NCBI GenBank assembly: GCA_049670505.1
Contig: JBATTK010000067.1
Span: forward strand, 1-25,517
DNA length: 25,517 bases
Origin: JBATTK01 sp049670505
Lineage (GTDB): Bacteria; Bacteroidota; Bacteroidia; Flavobacteriales; Flavobacteriaceae
Direction: 5' to 3'
Positions 1 to 8,766 of the stretch are shown here, piece by piece (position 1 is the first letter of the stretch; each line of letters begins with the position of its first letter). Below the pieces are notes generated by a model that made no database searches, had not been told where the DNA came from, and worked only from the letters and a program-made list of their open reading frames with translations. The position numbers were made by a program, and so were the translations under genes.

Positions 1-83
1 GAGCTGCACTGCTTTTTTTTATGAAAATCGGTTACTCTTTTTGCCTATCGGGAATGCGTACCCAAAAGGAGAAGGGCACGATT

Positions 84-1016
84 TTATTTTACACCCATCA
101 ATTCAACATCAAAAATCAAACTGGCATCAGGAGGAATCACCCCTCCGGCACCCGCACTACCATAGGCAAGACCTGAGGGTATTGCAAAACGGGCCTTATC
201 ACCAACCTGCAATAATCCAATACCTTCGTCCCAACCGGGGATAACCTGTCCTACACCCAATTGGAAGTCTATAGGTTGGTTGCGCTTATAAGAAGAATCG
301 AACACTTGACCGTTGGTCAATGCTCCCTCATAATGTACGGAAACGGTCTGTCCTTTTTCGGCCTTAGGTCCATTTCCCTTTTGAATAATCTTATAACGAA
401 GACCACTTGCGGTCTCATCAAATCCTGCAGCGACTTTGTCGAGTTCGGCAGCGGCTTTCGCTTTTTCCTCGGCCAATCGCTTTTCCCTGGATCCCTCAAA
501 TGTCCTAAAGGCTTCTACGGCATTCCATCCTTTGGCATCTGCCCCTATCCGCACAATTTCCAAATTATCAAGGGCATCACCTTGGGCAATGGTGTCTACC
601 ACTTCCTGACCAGCTTCTACATGTCCAAAAACCGTATGCTTATTATCCAACCAGGGAGTAGCGATATGAGTGATAAAAAACTGACTGCCATTGGTTCCTG
701 GTCCGGCATTGGCCATGGAGAGCACGCCTGGTCCGGCATGGGTGAGTTCTGGATGGAACTCATCATCAAATTTATAGCCTGGGTCTCCGGTACCCGTACC
801 TTGGGGACAACCACCTTGAATCATAAAATCGGGGATTACCCTATGGAAGTTCAATCCATCATAATAAGGTGTACCTTGAGGTTTAACCGAATTTTCTAAA
901 TTTCCTTCGGCCAGGGCCACAAAATTACCGACCGTACCCGGGGTTTTATCATATGTAAGTTTTACTAAAATTTCTCCCTTGGAGGTATTGAATTTAGCGT
1001 AGATTCCGTCTTGCAT
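84..1016 (-). CDS. Dual-family peptidyl-prolyl isomerase (cyclophilin + FKBP fusion)
   Basis: Catalyses cis-trans isomerisation of X-Pro bonds, and so assists protein folding. The 310-aa protein carries two unrelated PPIase domains. Residues about 5-155 are a cyclophilin with FHRVIPDFMIQGG (R59, Q67), SQFFI (F113/F114) and PWLDNKHTVFG (W122, H127), matching the catalytic and proline-pocket residues of the family. A charged, Lys/Glu/Ala-rich helical linker (about 168-200) leads to an FKBP domain (about 205-310) with Y229, FDSS (239-242), VIPGW (258-262) and Y285. No signal peptide is visible, so it is probably cytoplasmic. ATG start, with a TATCTTTG box 22 nt upstream. Such fusions (dual-family immunophilins) have been described in flavobacteria. 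The domain calls are firm; the clients are unknown. Confidence 0.95.
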   Translation of the reverse strand: MQDGIYAKFNTSKGEILVKLTYDKTPGTVGNFVALAEGNLENSVKPQGTPYYDGLNFHRVIPDFMIQGGCPQGTGTGDPGYKFDDEFHPELTHAGPGVLSMANAGPGTNGSQFFITHIATPWLDNKHTVFGHVEAGQEVVDTIAQGDALDNLEIVRIGADAKGWNAVEAFRTFEGSREKRLAEEKAKAAAELDKVAAGFDETASGLRYKIIQKGNGPKAEKGQTVSVHYEGALTNGQVFDSSYKRNQPIDFQLGVGQVIPGWDEGIGLLQVGDKARFAIPSGLAYGSAGAGGVIPPDASLIFDVELMGVK

Positions 1017-1038
1017 ATTGCACTTTTTTAATGAGGTG

Positions 1039-1046
1039 CAAAGATA
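1039..1046 (-). promoter_or_regulatory. Probable -7 promoter element of the PPIase gene
   Basis: TATCTTTG on the minus strand matches the Bacteroidota TAnnTTTG box exactly and lies 22 nt upstream of the PPIase ATG. No TTG is found at the usual -33 distance, so only half of the promoter is supported. Confidence 0.5.
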
Positions 1047-1139
1047 TGCATTTGTTCCCTTTAATCAGTCGACCATTTTTATAATTTTAGCTCTTATAAC
1101 GGCCTTGATTGCAGCGGGAGAATTTCTCGAACAGGGAAA

Positions 1140-2534
1140 TTACCCTTTCATTTTTTTGGCAGGTACAATACCATATTTATCAAAAAGATATATCAGACTG
1201 GTCATAGTGGCCGCGCCCAGTTCCAACTCCCGCTTGTTTACATGCTCAAAAGTATCGTTTTCGGCATGGTGATGATCAAAATAACGCTGGGAATCGGGCC
1301 TTAGACCTGCTAATACGATAGCATCATCTTTTAGGGGACTTATATCCGCTCCTCCGCCACCTTTAACGAACATATGTATCAAATAGGGTTCAAACAGCTC
1401 TTTCCAGCCCTTTACCTGTTCAAAATTTGCTTCTGAACAATCAAATGAAAAACCACGGGGAGTGAACCCTCCTGCATCACTTTCCAAAGCGAATACATGT
1501 TTTTCATTTTTATTTTTGGCGATTTCCGCATATTTGTTGCCACCGCGCAAACCATTTTCTTCATTCATGAAAAGTACTACCCTTATAGTGCGTTGCGGTC
1601 TATATCCCGTTGTTTTTAAAAGACGAAGTACATCCATACTTTGTACGCACCCGGCGCCATCATCATGGGAGCCGTCCCCTAAATCCCAGGAATCCAAATG
1701 TCCGCCCACGATCATGATTTCATTCGGAAAGGTACTTCCCCTGATCTCACCGATTACATTGTACGATTCTACATCCTCCAATTGTTGACAACTTTGCCTA
1801 AAGAAAAACTTGATCTCCGGGTTCAATCTTAAGGTAGTACTTAATAATTGCGCCCCGTTGGTACTTATGGCCGCCGCCGGGATTCTATCGGCTACGGAAG
1901 TTTCCCCATAACTCATGGAACCCGTATGGGGAAAATCGTCCAAACGGAGGTTCATAGAACGTACAATTACGCCTACGGCACCGTATTTTCCCGCTTCGTC
2001 AGCACCTGAATAACGTTGGTCTACACAACCTGAATAAGCTTGGAACGTACTGATCAAGGTAGGGTCCATAGGTCGGTTGAAGAATACGATTTTCCCTGCA
2101 ATTTTTTCCCTGCCCAGTTTTTTTAACTCTTCTACAGATTTAACTTCCACAACATTGGCCTTGATTCCCCCGGCAGGAGTAGCCACTGAGCCTCCCAAGG
2201 CGCAAATGGGTACATTATTGGTGATGCCAGGTGTGCTTTCTATATAGGCAAACTCTGGAGTGCCCCTCACCCATTTAGGTACCATTACCGGTTGTAACCA
2301 AACGCGATCAAGCCCTAAAGAATCCAATTGTGTTCTGGTATAGTTAACCGCCTGCTCCGCCTGTACAGAACCAGAAAGTCTACCACCGATTTGATTGGAT
2401 AAGTAATTCAACCAGTCATAGGCCTTCCCCTGTGTAAGCGCGGCATCATAAATACGCTTTATCTGTTTTTCGTCTTCGGTCTGGGAAAAAGTTTGTGCCG
2501 CTACCAAAAGAAACACTATCCATAATTTATTCAT
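1140..2534 (-). CDS. Secreted M28-family zinc metallopeptidase (carboxypeptidase Q-like)
   Basis: A 464-aa exported zinc exopeptidase. An N-terminal signal peptide (MNKLWIVFLLVAAQTFSQ) is followed by a helical region, a protease-associated (PA) insert at about 120-245, and the M28 catalytic core. The five expected zinc ligands and the catalytic acid can be assigned: H279 in GGHLDSWD, D291 in SHDDGAG, E325/E326 in MNEENG, D353 in LESDAGG, and a histidine of the HHH cluster near 421-423 followed by END. The order of domains resembles mammalian carboxypeptidase Q, which releases N-terminal residues from peptides; substrate preference here is inferred. Its ATG lies 2 nt after the stop of the upstream PPK2 gene, so the two are probably cotranscribed and translationally coupled. 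Confidence 0.93.
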   Translation of the reverse strand: MNKLWIVFLLVAAQTFSQTEDEKQIKRIYDAALTQGKAYDWLNYLSNQIGGRLSGSVQAEQAVNYTRTQLDSLGLDRVWLQPVMVPKWVRGTPEFAYIESTPGITNNVPICALGGSVATPAGGIKANVVEVKSVEELKKLGREKIAGKIVFFNRPMDPTLISTFQAYSGCVDQRYSGADEAGKYGAVGVIVRSMNLRLDDFPHTGSMSYGETSVADRIPAAAISTNGAQLLSTTLRLNPEIKFFFRQSCQQLEDVESYNVIGEIRGSTFPNEIMIVGGHLDSWDLGDGSHDDGAGCVQSMDVLRLLKTTGYRPQRTIRVVLFMNEENGLRGGNKYAEIAKNKNEKHVFALESDAGGFTPRGFSFDCSEANFEQVKGWKELFEPYLIHMFVKGGGGADISPLKDDAIVLAGLRPDSQRYFDHHHAENDTFEHVNKRELELGAATMTSLIYLFDKYGIVPAKKMKG

Positions 2535-2536
2535 TC

Positions 2537-3415
2537 CTATTCGTTTTCCAGTTGATTTTTATAAGCCTCTAAATTAGCTTTTATTTTATCATCCAATTCG
2601 GGTTCCGCTATATCTTTGTATTTTTTTAACTCTTGTAACATAATGGACGCTACAATTACCCGTGCCGACTTTTTATTGTCGGCAGGTATAACATACCATG
2701 GTGCATGTGATTTGGAAGTTCTATTAATTGCTTCTTCATAGCACGCTTGGTAGCTATCCCATAAATTGCGTTCCTTTAAATCACTTGGAGAAAATTTCCA
2801 GTGTTTTCTCTTTAACTCCAATCTTCTTAACAAACGTTGTCTTTGTTCTTCCTTGGACAAGTGCAGAAAGAACTTAAAAATAATCATCCCGTTTTCCGCT
2901 ATATGCCGTTCAAAATTATTGATACGGGCAAAACGCCGGTCCCAAAATTTTTGGTCTACTTCTTCAACGCTTCTAATATCGGGAATGTTCTCCGCCAGAA
3001 TATATTCCGGATGTACCCTTGTGACCAACACGTTTTCATAATGGGTACGATTAAATACGCCAAACTTTCCTTTGGGCGGCAATGCAATGTAATGCCTCCA
3101 CATATAATCGTGTTTACGTTCCAGTTCCGTAGGAACTTTAAAGCTATGTACTACTACTCCCCGTGCATTAAAATCCTTAAAAACTTCACGGATAAGGCTA
3201 TCTTTTCCAGACGTATCCATTCCCTGAAGGCAAACAAGCACTCCATATTTGCTATGGGCATAAAGCTTATCTTGGAATTCACCGAGCTGTTCCCTAACAT
3301 TCTCCAAGACTTCTTTGAGGTTCTTGCCCGAGGTATTTAAATCGTTTAATGTACTGCAATCCGAAAGTTTTGTGGTTCCATCCGCCCTATAGGCCTTAGT
3401 AAGTATTTTGTCCAT
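2537..3415 (-). CDS. Polyphosphate kinase 2 family protein (PPK2)
   Basis: Transfers phosphate between polyphosphate and nucleotides. The 292-aa protein has the PPK2 Walker A variant GMDTSGKD (residues 65-72), the lid-type FNRTHYENVL stretch (121-130) and the basic region RLELKRKHWKFSPSDLKER. The FNR(S/T)HYE form resembles class III enzymes, which can phosphorylate AMP and ADP, but class assignment needs a tree. The reading frame extends upstream to 3445 only through a TTG codon; the ATG at 3415 (MDKILTKAYR) is preferred. It is followed 2 nt later by the M28 peptidase gene. Cytoplasmic. Confidence 0.92.
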   Translation of the reverse strand: MDKILTKAYRADGTTKLSDCSTLNDLNTSGKNLKEVLENVREQLGEFQDKLYAHSKYGVLVCLQGMDTSGKDSLIREVFKDFNARGVVVHSFKVPTELERKHDYMWRHYIALPPKGKFGVFNRTHYENVLVTRVHPEYILAENIPDIRSVEEVDQKFWDRRFARINNFERHIAENGMIIFKFFLHLSKEEQRQRLLRRLELKRKHWKFSPSDLKERNLWDSYQACYEEAINRTSKSHAPWYVIPADNKKSARVIVASIMLQELKKYKDIAEPELDDKIKANLEAYKNQLENE

Positions 3416-3616
3416 GGCATTAATATATGCTATTTTGACTTCCAAAAGGTATTTTTGTTAAAAAAAAGTGACCATTGGGCCATAGAAAATGCCAACTTGT
3501 CCAAAAACGTGGATTACCCCCGTATTTCATCGAAAAAATATGAAATGAAAGATTTGCCTTACTATATTTACTTCGCCTAGAATCTTTAAAATAGTACTTA
3601 ATCAACATTTTGTGTT

Positions 3617-4303
3617 ATGAAAACACACTACTTTTTGCTTTTTGCAATGCTCTTCTTGACCCTTTCTTCCTTTAATTCGGAAAAAGCGTGTGCATATGCC
3701 GGGTCCAATATTGGCTACGTAAAAACGCAAACACAGAAAGCGATATCCGCAAACGACCTAAACAGCTCCCGATTTTTTGCTTACAAGGCCCTCAACGCCA
3801 TTGAAAAATCCAGGAAACAAATCGAGGCCTGCGGTTGTGAATATGCCCTTAAAAACATTTATGATGGTCTTGAAAATTTAAAAAGGGCCACACGGGCTAC
3901 CTCGCTGGACGGAACTAAAATCTTGTTGAAAAGGGCATTGGAAAATGTATTGGGCAGCTTAGAGTCCATTGAAGAGCACGGGCTTCATAAAAGCAAATAT
4001 GCCAGTGATGTCCTTTCTATGAATACCAGGGAATCCGATGAAGTGAAAATGGCTATGAAACAGCCCAAAGGTAGATTATTGCACGAAAGAATTGATAGAA
4101 CCTTGATCAGCTTTGAAAATTCCCTTAATGAAGTGGTTGCATCGGTAAATTGTAAGGAAGCTAATTCTTTCGCTCAAAAAATATACGACCACTGCGAACA
4201 GGAGCTCTTAAAATCGAACCTCACCGAGGCAAAGAAATACTATAACCTTAGGACCAAGGAAATTGTTGCGGATGCCTTATTGCAATTGGAAAATTGCAAT
4301 TAG
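3617..4303 (+). CDS. Exported helical protein of unknown function with Cys residues
   Basis: I do not recognise the family. The 228-aa product starts with a clear signal peptide (MKTHYFLLFAMLFLTLSSFN) and is then predicted to be almost all helix, rich in Lys, Glu, Leu and Ala. There appear to be two related halves. In the first, CGC (72-74) is followed by ALKNIYDGLE and a Leu/Lys helix; in the second, C179 is followed by SFAQKIYDHCEQELL and another helix ending LLQLENC. The shared elements are a cysteine, an Ala-rich turn, IYD, Glu, then a leucine helix ending in LE. The mature protein has several cysteines, suggesting periplasmic disulfides or metal binding (inference). Monocistronic, convergent with the response-regulator gene 60 nt downstream. 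Confidence 0.8.
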   Translation: MKTHYFLLFAMLFLTLSSFNSEKACAYAGSNIGYVKTQTQKAISANDLNSSRFFAYKALNAIEKSRKQIEACGCEYALKNIYDGLENLKRATRATSLDGTKILLKRALENVLGSLESIEEHGLHKSKYASDVLSMNTRESDEVKMAMKQPKGRLLHERIDRTLISFENSLNEVVASVNCKEANSFAQKIYDHCEQELLKSNLTEAKKYYNLRTKEIVADALLQLENCN

Positions 4304-4363
4304 GACCCGTATGCCGGCCAAGTTTAGCAAAAACACATTTCCTTGATACCGGATCGATCCCGA

Positions 4364-5527
4364 CTATTTGCTTGCAAATAGTTTTACATCCTCTTCGGTT
4401 ACTTCATTACTACCAAGGATAATAAGGCGCTCTACTACGTTACGTAACTCCCGTATGTTCCCCGTCCAATCGTATCCCTTCAACAAGTTAATGGCTTTGT
4501 TGGAAAAAGTTTTGGTAGTAGTGCCCTGTTCCGACGCAATTTTTTTGGAAAAAAATTCGATTAAAAGTGGAATATCGTCCCTTCTATCGTTTAGTGAGGG
4601 TACTTGGATCAAAATTACCGCCAATCTATGGTACAGGTCTTCCCTAAACCTCCCTTCTTCTATCTCTTTCTTAAGGTTTTTGTTGGTCGCCGCCACCACG
4701 CGCACGTCTACCTTAATATCCTTATCGGTACCTACCCTGGAGATTTTATTCTCTTGTAATGCCCGTAATACTTTGGCCTGAGCGGAAAGGCTCATATCCC
4801 CTATCTCATCTAAGAAAATAGTACCTTTATTGGCAGCCTCGAATTTCCCTGCCCTATCGCGTACGGCGGAGGTAAATGCCCCTTTTACATGTCCGAACAA
4901 TTCACTTTCTATTAATTCCGACGGAATGGCGGCACAGTTCACCTCTATAAACGGTGCTTTACTACGTTGGCTTTTTTCGTGTATCCAATGCGCTACCAAT
5001 TCTTTTCCGGTACCATTGGCTCCGGTAATCAGGACCCGGGCATCGGTTGGTGCTACCTTTTCTATAATATCCTTAATATTGGTGATTTCTGCACTGACAC
5101 CCACCATTTCATAGTTCTTACTTACCTTCTTCTTCAGTATCTTGTTTTCAACAACCAACTCTTTCCGATCTAAAGCATTGCGGACCGTGGTTAAGAGTCT
5201 ATTCAGATCTGGCGGTTTGGAGATATAGTCAAATGCACCCAAACGCATGGTGTTGACGGCGGTATCCAAATCGCCATGGCCGGATATCATAATAAACGGT
5301 ATTTCGGGCTTTATACTTCTTGCGGCCTCCAAAACTTCCACCCCATCCATTTTGGGCATTTTTATATCACAAAGCACAAGGTCAAAATCCTCCTTTTTAA
5401 TAATTTCCAATCCCTTGAGTCCATCCTCCGCTTCACTTACTTGATACTGTTCGTTCTCTTCCGAAAGAATCTTTACCAAAACTCTTCGAATAGCCGATTC
5501 GTCCTCTACTACTAATATCTTTGACAT
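4364..5527 (-). CDS. NtrC-type sigma-54-interacting response regulator lacking an HTH domain
   Basis: A 387-aa two-domain regulator. The receiver (1-120) has acidic residues E8/D9, phospho-acceptor D54 in LVLCDIKMP, S82 and K104. The AAA+ ATPase (about 140-370) has Walker A GANGTGKE (169-176), a sigma-54 contact loop that reads GAFTSA (216-221) instead of GAFTGA, Walker B TIFLDEIGD (236-244), arginines in GRFREDLYHR and sensor II GNIREL. The protein ends at VKLFASK, about 15 residues after the AAA+ lid, so the Fis-type DNA-binding helix-turn-helix of NtrC is absent. It presumably activates sigma-54 RNA polymerase after phosphorylation without specific DNA binding, or through another protein. 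No histidine kinase is adjacent. Confidence 0.92.
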   Translation of the reverse strand: MSKILVVEDESAIRRVLVKILSEENEQYQVSEAEDGLKGLEIIKKEDFDLVLCDIKMPKMDGVEVLEAARSIKPEIPFIMISGHGDLDTAVNTMRLGAFDYISKPPDLNRLLTTVRNALDRKELVVENKILKKKVSKNYEMVGVSAEITNIKDIIEKVAPTDARVLITGANGTGKELVAHWIHEKSQRSKAPFIEVNCAAIPSELIESELFGHVKGAFTSAVRDRAGKFEAANKGTIFLDEIGDMSLSAQAKVLRALQENKISRVGTDKDIKVDVRVVAATNKNLKKEIEEGRFREDLYHRLAVILIQVPSLNDRRDDIPLLIEFFSKKIASEQGTTTKTFSNKAINLLKGYDWTGNIRELRNVVERLIILGSNEVTEEDVKLFASK

Positions 5528-5620
5528 ATTCTATATTAAAAAAAGTTATCTTAAATCCAGTCCTAAAAAATAATTAAAAACAGTGCTGTTCTATATAACG
5601 TTAGTTTGGAATCCCTATAA

Positions 5621-6484
5621 TTAACCTTTGGACGCGTCCTTTGGTTGGAACAGATGTACGTCTCTCTGTGGAAAGGGTATCGTAACCTTATGTTCCCTGA
5701 ACTTTGCATCTATGGCATAGCGCATTTTACTTTTTATTTTTGGATCTGCAAAGCTATCCGAGACATAGTAATTTAACGAGAACATGAGCGCAGAATCCCC
5801 AAAATCCAAAAACAGAACAAAGGGTTTGGGGTTCTTTAAGACACTTTTTTGTGACTGCGCCACTTCTTCCAAAATTTTGGTCACTAAGTTAACATCGCTC
5901 CCATAGGCAACACCAACTTTAATATCCTCCCGGGTCGTCTTATGGTTCTGCGTATAATTATAGATACTATCCGTTAAAAATTTATGATTCGGAATAACAA
6001 TTACTTTATCGTCCCTGGTTAGTGCCCTTGTGGTACGTAGACGTATTTCAAAAACACGCCCTACCTTACTTTCTACCTCAATAATGTCGCCCACATGTAA
6101 AGATTGGTCCATAATAATGAGGATTCCCGATATAATATCTTGAAAGAGGTATTGCAACGCAAAACCTAATCCTACAAAAAGTGCCGCGGAAGCTGTGAGT
6201 AAAACCGTAAGATTAACTCCCGAGGAATGCAGAATAGTAACGATGACAAGGATGTAAAAAAGATACTTTAAAAATCCAAAAATACTCTCAAACTTATTCT
6301 TGTCCTCTTCCGGTAACTTGGCGGTGACCAGCCTGCGGATAAGTTTTAGCGTATAGGTGATTACAATTATGGAAATAATGATAATCAACAGCGTACTAAT
6401 TGCAATATGTGTGTCCTCGCTATCGTATATCTTATAGGACAAAAAATCCTTTATCGCCGTAAAAATACTTCGCAGCTTTTCCAT
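5621..6484 (-). CDS. MscS-family small-conductance mechanosensitive channel
   Basis: Opens under membrane tension to release solutes during hypo-osmotic shock. The 287-aa length is close to E. coli MscS (286 aa). Three transmembrane segments are visible (about 29-49, 68-86 and 92-112), the last being the pore-lining TM3 with its Ala/Gly pattern (ASAALFVGLGFALQYLFQD). The cytoplasmic beta domain follows (HVGDIIEVESKVGRVFEIRLRTT) and then the alpha/beta C-terminal cage. Its ATG begins 1 nt after the stop of the ABC permease gene, so it is the third gene of an ATPase-permease-MscS operon, which suggests a shared role in ion or osmotic balance (inference). No clear terminator was seen before the next gene. 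Confidence 0.93.
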   Translation of the reverse strand: MEKLRSIFTAIKDFLSYKIYDSEDTHIAISTLLIIIISIIVITYTLKLIRRLVTAKLPEEDKNKFESIFGFLKYLFYILVIVTILHSSGVNLTVLLTASAALFVGLGFALQYLFQDIISGILIIMDQSLHVGDIIEVESKVGRVFEIRLRTTRALTRDDKVIVIPNHKFLTDSIYNYTQNHKTTREDIKVGVAYGSDVNLVTKILEEVAQSQKSVLKNPKPFVLFLDFGDSALMFSLNYYVSDSFADPKIKSKMRYAIDAKFREHKVTIPFPQRDVHLFQPKDASKG

Positions 6485-6485
6485 A

Positions 6486-7823
6486 TTAATATCTCAACCA
6501 TTTATACAATTCCTTATAACTCGGTTTTTTTCCGTACATCAAAATACCGACCCTATAAATCTTCGCCGCCAACCAAACAATTCCTATAAAAGTGCCCATT
6601 AATAGCGCAATGGACGTCAATACTTGCCATAAGGGTACGCCTCCTTCACCTATACCCCCCGGCAAACGCATGAGCATTACAATGGGTGATGTTAACGGAA
6701 ATAATGAAAAACCAATGGCAATAGGGCCATGTGGGTTGCTAAATACGGAGAAGAAGCCTACATAAATGGCTAGCATTAGGGGTAAAATAATAGGAAATAT
6801 AAATTGTTGTGTATCCGTCTCATTATCCACAGCGGCGCCGATAGCTGCATAGATGGAACTATATATTAAATATCCCAAAACGAAATAGACAATAAAAAAA
6901 GAGATTAACATTACCCATGGAATCTTAAAGAGCTCCTCTGCATACAATTGCATGGTGTCATCGCTTGAAGGGGTTGGTGCAATGTTAGTAGTGGCCGTAG
7001 CCGATAAATCAGCAGGTACCTCAATACCCTGTGGGTCTATTTCGAAGACAATCAGTACAAGCGCAAGTAACAAGGAAGCCGAAACGATCCAAATTGCAAA
7101 TTGTGTGATGCCCGCCAAGGAAGTGCCTATAATCTTACCCAACATTAACTGAAATGGTTTGACCGATGATATAATAACTTCTATTATCCTACTGGTTTTT
7201 TCTTCTATGACACTGCGCATAACAAAGCCTCCATAAATTATAATGAACATCATAATAAGGTAACCAAAACCCCCACCAATAAATGCTTTGATTTCATTGA
7301 TTCCTTTTAAATTCTGCTGTCCAGCAAATGTGGCCGTATTGATTTCGTAGGCCTCGTCCATAGCGGCAAAATCCGATGCGGAGACCCCTAGTTGCAAAAG
7401 CTTTCTTTGCTGCAGCCTTTCTTGAAAAATAGCTTCAAGACCATCTAAAACAAGGGTACTGGGCGCTTCTTTTGTGTAGAAAAAGGAACGTTCGGCAACT
7501 GTTTCCAAATCCTCCGCTTTGGGAATATGGATTAGACCATAGTATCCCAGACTTGCTGTGGAATCTTTGGCGACTGCTAAGGAGATATCCTTAAAATTGA
7601 CATAAGCGGTACTTTCCGTAGTTAAAAATTCATTTGAAAAGTAGTCACTTTCGTTTAAAACGGAGATTATCTTTTTTTCACTATCGTTCACCTTGGTCAA
7701 GTACGCAATAAGCACCACCATTCCTACCATTAGTATAGGACTCAGGAAAGTCATGACTACAAAGGATTTGTTGCGGACCTTGGCCAGATATTCCCTTTTT
7801 ATGATAAGTCCTAGTTTATTCAT
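6486..7823 (-). CDS. ABC-2 type transporter permease (NatB-like)
   Basis: Membrane half of an ABC exporter. The 445-aa protein begins MNKLGLIIKREYLAKVRNK, a typical amphipathic start for ABC-2 permeases, followed by a first transmembrane helix (about 23-43), a large extracytoplasmic domain (about 45-190) and at least five further membrane helices, including SRIIEVIISSVKPFQLMLGK, the conserved segment after TM2. It resembles COG1668 (NatB, sodium efflux), but the substrate cannot be read from sequence. The ATG at 7823 overlaps the end of the upstream ATPase gene by 8 nt; a longer in-frame extension to 7886 lies entirely within the ATPase gene and is rejected. Partner is the ATPase encoded at 7816-8751. 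Confidence 0.88.
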   Translation of the reverse strand: MNKLGLIIKREYLAKVRNKSFVVMTFLSPILMVGMVVLIAYLTKVNDSEKKIISVLNESDYFSNEFLTTESTAYVNFKDISLAVAKDSTASLGYYGLIHIPKAEDLETVAERSFFYTKEAPSTLVLDGLEAIFQERLQQRKLLQLGVSASDFAAMDEAYEINTATFAGQQNLKGINEIKAFIGGGFGYLIMMFIIIYGGFVMRSVIEEKTSRIIEVIISSVKPFQLMLGKIIGTSLAGITQFAIWIVSASLLLALVLIVFEIDPQGIEVPADLSATATTNIAPTPSSDDTMQLYAEELFKIPWVMLISFFIVYFVLGYLIYSSIYAAIGAAVDNETDTQQFIFPIILPLMLAIYVGFFSVFSNPHGPIAIGFSLFPLTSPIVMLMRLPGGIGEGGVPLWQVLTSIALLMGTFIGIVWLAAKIYRVGILMYGKKPSYKELYKWLRY

Positions 7824-8751
7824 TCTTATCCTTACTTTGAATGGTTTGTATGAATATATCATTGGCGGATGGGATAGTCTCCACAAAATGATTGATGTTC
7901 GCCCTGGTTGATAAATGGGTCAAGAGATTATTGGTATCCTCCGATGGCAATTGTATGGTTAAATCTAGTTGTCTTGCATGTTCATCATAAGTAGCCAATG
8001 AAATTTGAAACAGTTCCCCGAGCTCTTTCAACAAAGAGTCGCCATTTTTGACTTTCAGCCCCACTTTAAAGATATTGTTTTTATACGCTTTTTTAATATC
8101 GGATAGTTTGCCGTCCAATATTTTTTCGGATTCGTGGATCAACGCAATGTGTTCACATAACTCCTCCACGGATTCCATTCTATGTGTGGAAAATATGATT
8201 GAAGCACCATTCTCTTTTAATTGAAGGATTTCATCTTTGATGATATTGGCATTTATAGGATCGAAACCACTAAAAGGCTCATCAAAAATCAATAGCTTAG
8301 GTTCATGTAAAACGGTAACTATGAACTGTATCTTCTGAGCCATTCCCTTAGATAGTTCCTGTACTTTCTTATGCCACCAATCACCAATTTCTAATCTATC
8401 GAACCAAAATTTCAATCGTTCCTTGGCTTCGGACTTGGTGAGTCCCTTCAACTGTGCCAGATATAGTGCCTGCTCCCCTACCTTCATGCTTTTATAGAGT
8501 CCCCTCTCCTCGGGAAGATAGCCGATCTTGGCAATATGATGCGGTGCTAAAGGTTCGCCATCAAAATAAACTTCTCCATAATCAGGATAGGTAATCTGGT
8601 TGATAATTCTGATCAAAGTGGTCTTTCCGGCCCCATTGGGACCCAAAAGGCCGTAAATACTATTTTTGGGGATTTCCAGGGAAACTTCATTAAGTGCAAC
8701 GTAATTTCCAAATTGTTTGGTAACCTCTTTTGCGACCAAAATATGATTCAT
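7816..8751 (-). CDS. ABC transporter ATP-binding protein (NatA-like)
   Basis: ATP-hydrolysing half of the exporter encoded with the next gene. The 311-aa protein has Walker A GPNGAGKTT (from 37), signature LSKGMAQ (133-139), Walker B LLIFDEP (153-159), the D-loop in SGFDP and switch His in STHRME (H190). Residues about 215-305 form a C-terminal extension of the DUF4162 type found in ABC-2-associated ATPases. The ATG at 8751 (MNHILVAKEV) is chosen because the longer frame begins with a TTG that is part of a perfect TATCTTTG promoter box. It is the first gene of a three-gene operon ending in the MscS channel gene. Confidence 0.93.
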   Translation of the reverse strand: MNHILVAKEVTKQFGNYVALNEVSLEIPKNSIYGLLGPNGAGKTTLIRIINQITYPDYGEVYFDGEPLAPHHIAKIGYLPEERGLYKSMKVGEQALYLAQLKGLTKSEAKERLKFWFDRLEIGDWWHKKVQELSKGMAQKIQFIVTVLHEPKLLIFDEPFSGFDPINANIIKDEILQLKENGASIIFSTHRMESVEELCEHIALIHESEKILDGKLSDIKKAYKNNIFKVGLKVKNGDSLLKELGELFQISLATYDEHARQLDLTIQLPSEDTNNLLTHLSTRANINHFVETIPSANDIFIQTIQSKDKNE

Positions 8752-8766
8752 GCATAGCAATTTTAT

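Noticed and set aside
1..20. Terminator at the left window edge (CTGCACTGC followed by a T-run)
   Set aside because: It looks like the 3' arm of a plus-strand terminator, but the 5' arm would lie outside the window, so it cannot be supported.
261..899. 212-codon plus-strand frame inside the PPIase gene
   Set aside because: Antisense to a well-defined two-domain enzyme; its translation shows no domain or natural composition.
2837..3340. 167-codon plus-strand frame inside the PPK2 gene
   Set aside because: Complete overlap with a conserved kinase on the other strand and no recognisable features.
3416..3445. N-terminal extension of PPK2 from a TTG codon
   Set aside because: An ATG at 3415 fits the family start better; TTG starts are rare and the extension has no conserved sequence.
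3420..3608. 62-codon minus-strand frame in the PPK2 upstream region
   Set aside because: No start context, no motif and low-complexity composition; it fills a non-coding promoter region.
5579..5592. AACAGTGCTGTT palindrome between the MscS gene and the response regulator as terminator
   Set aside because: Stem too short with too small a loop; any role is speculative.
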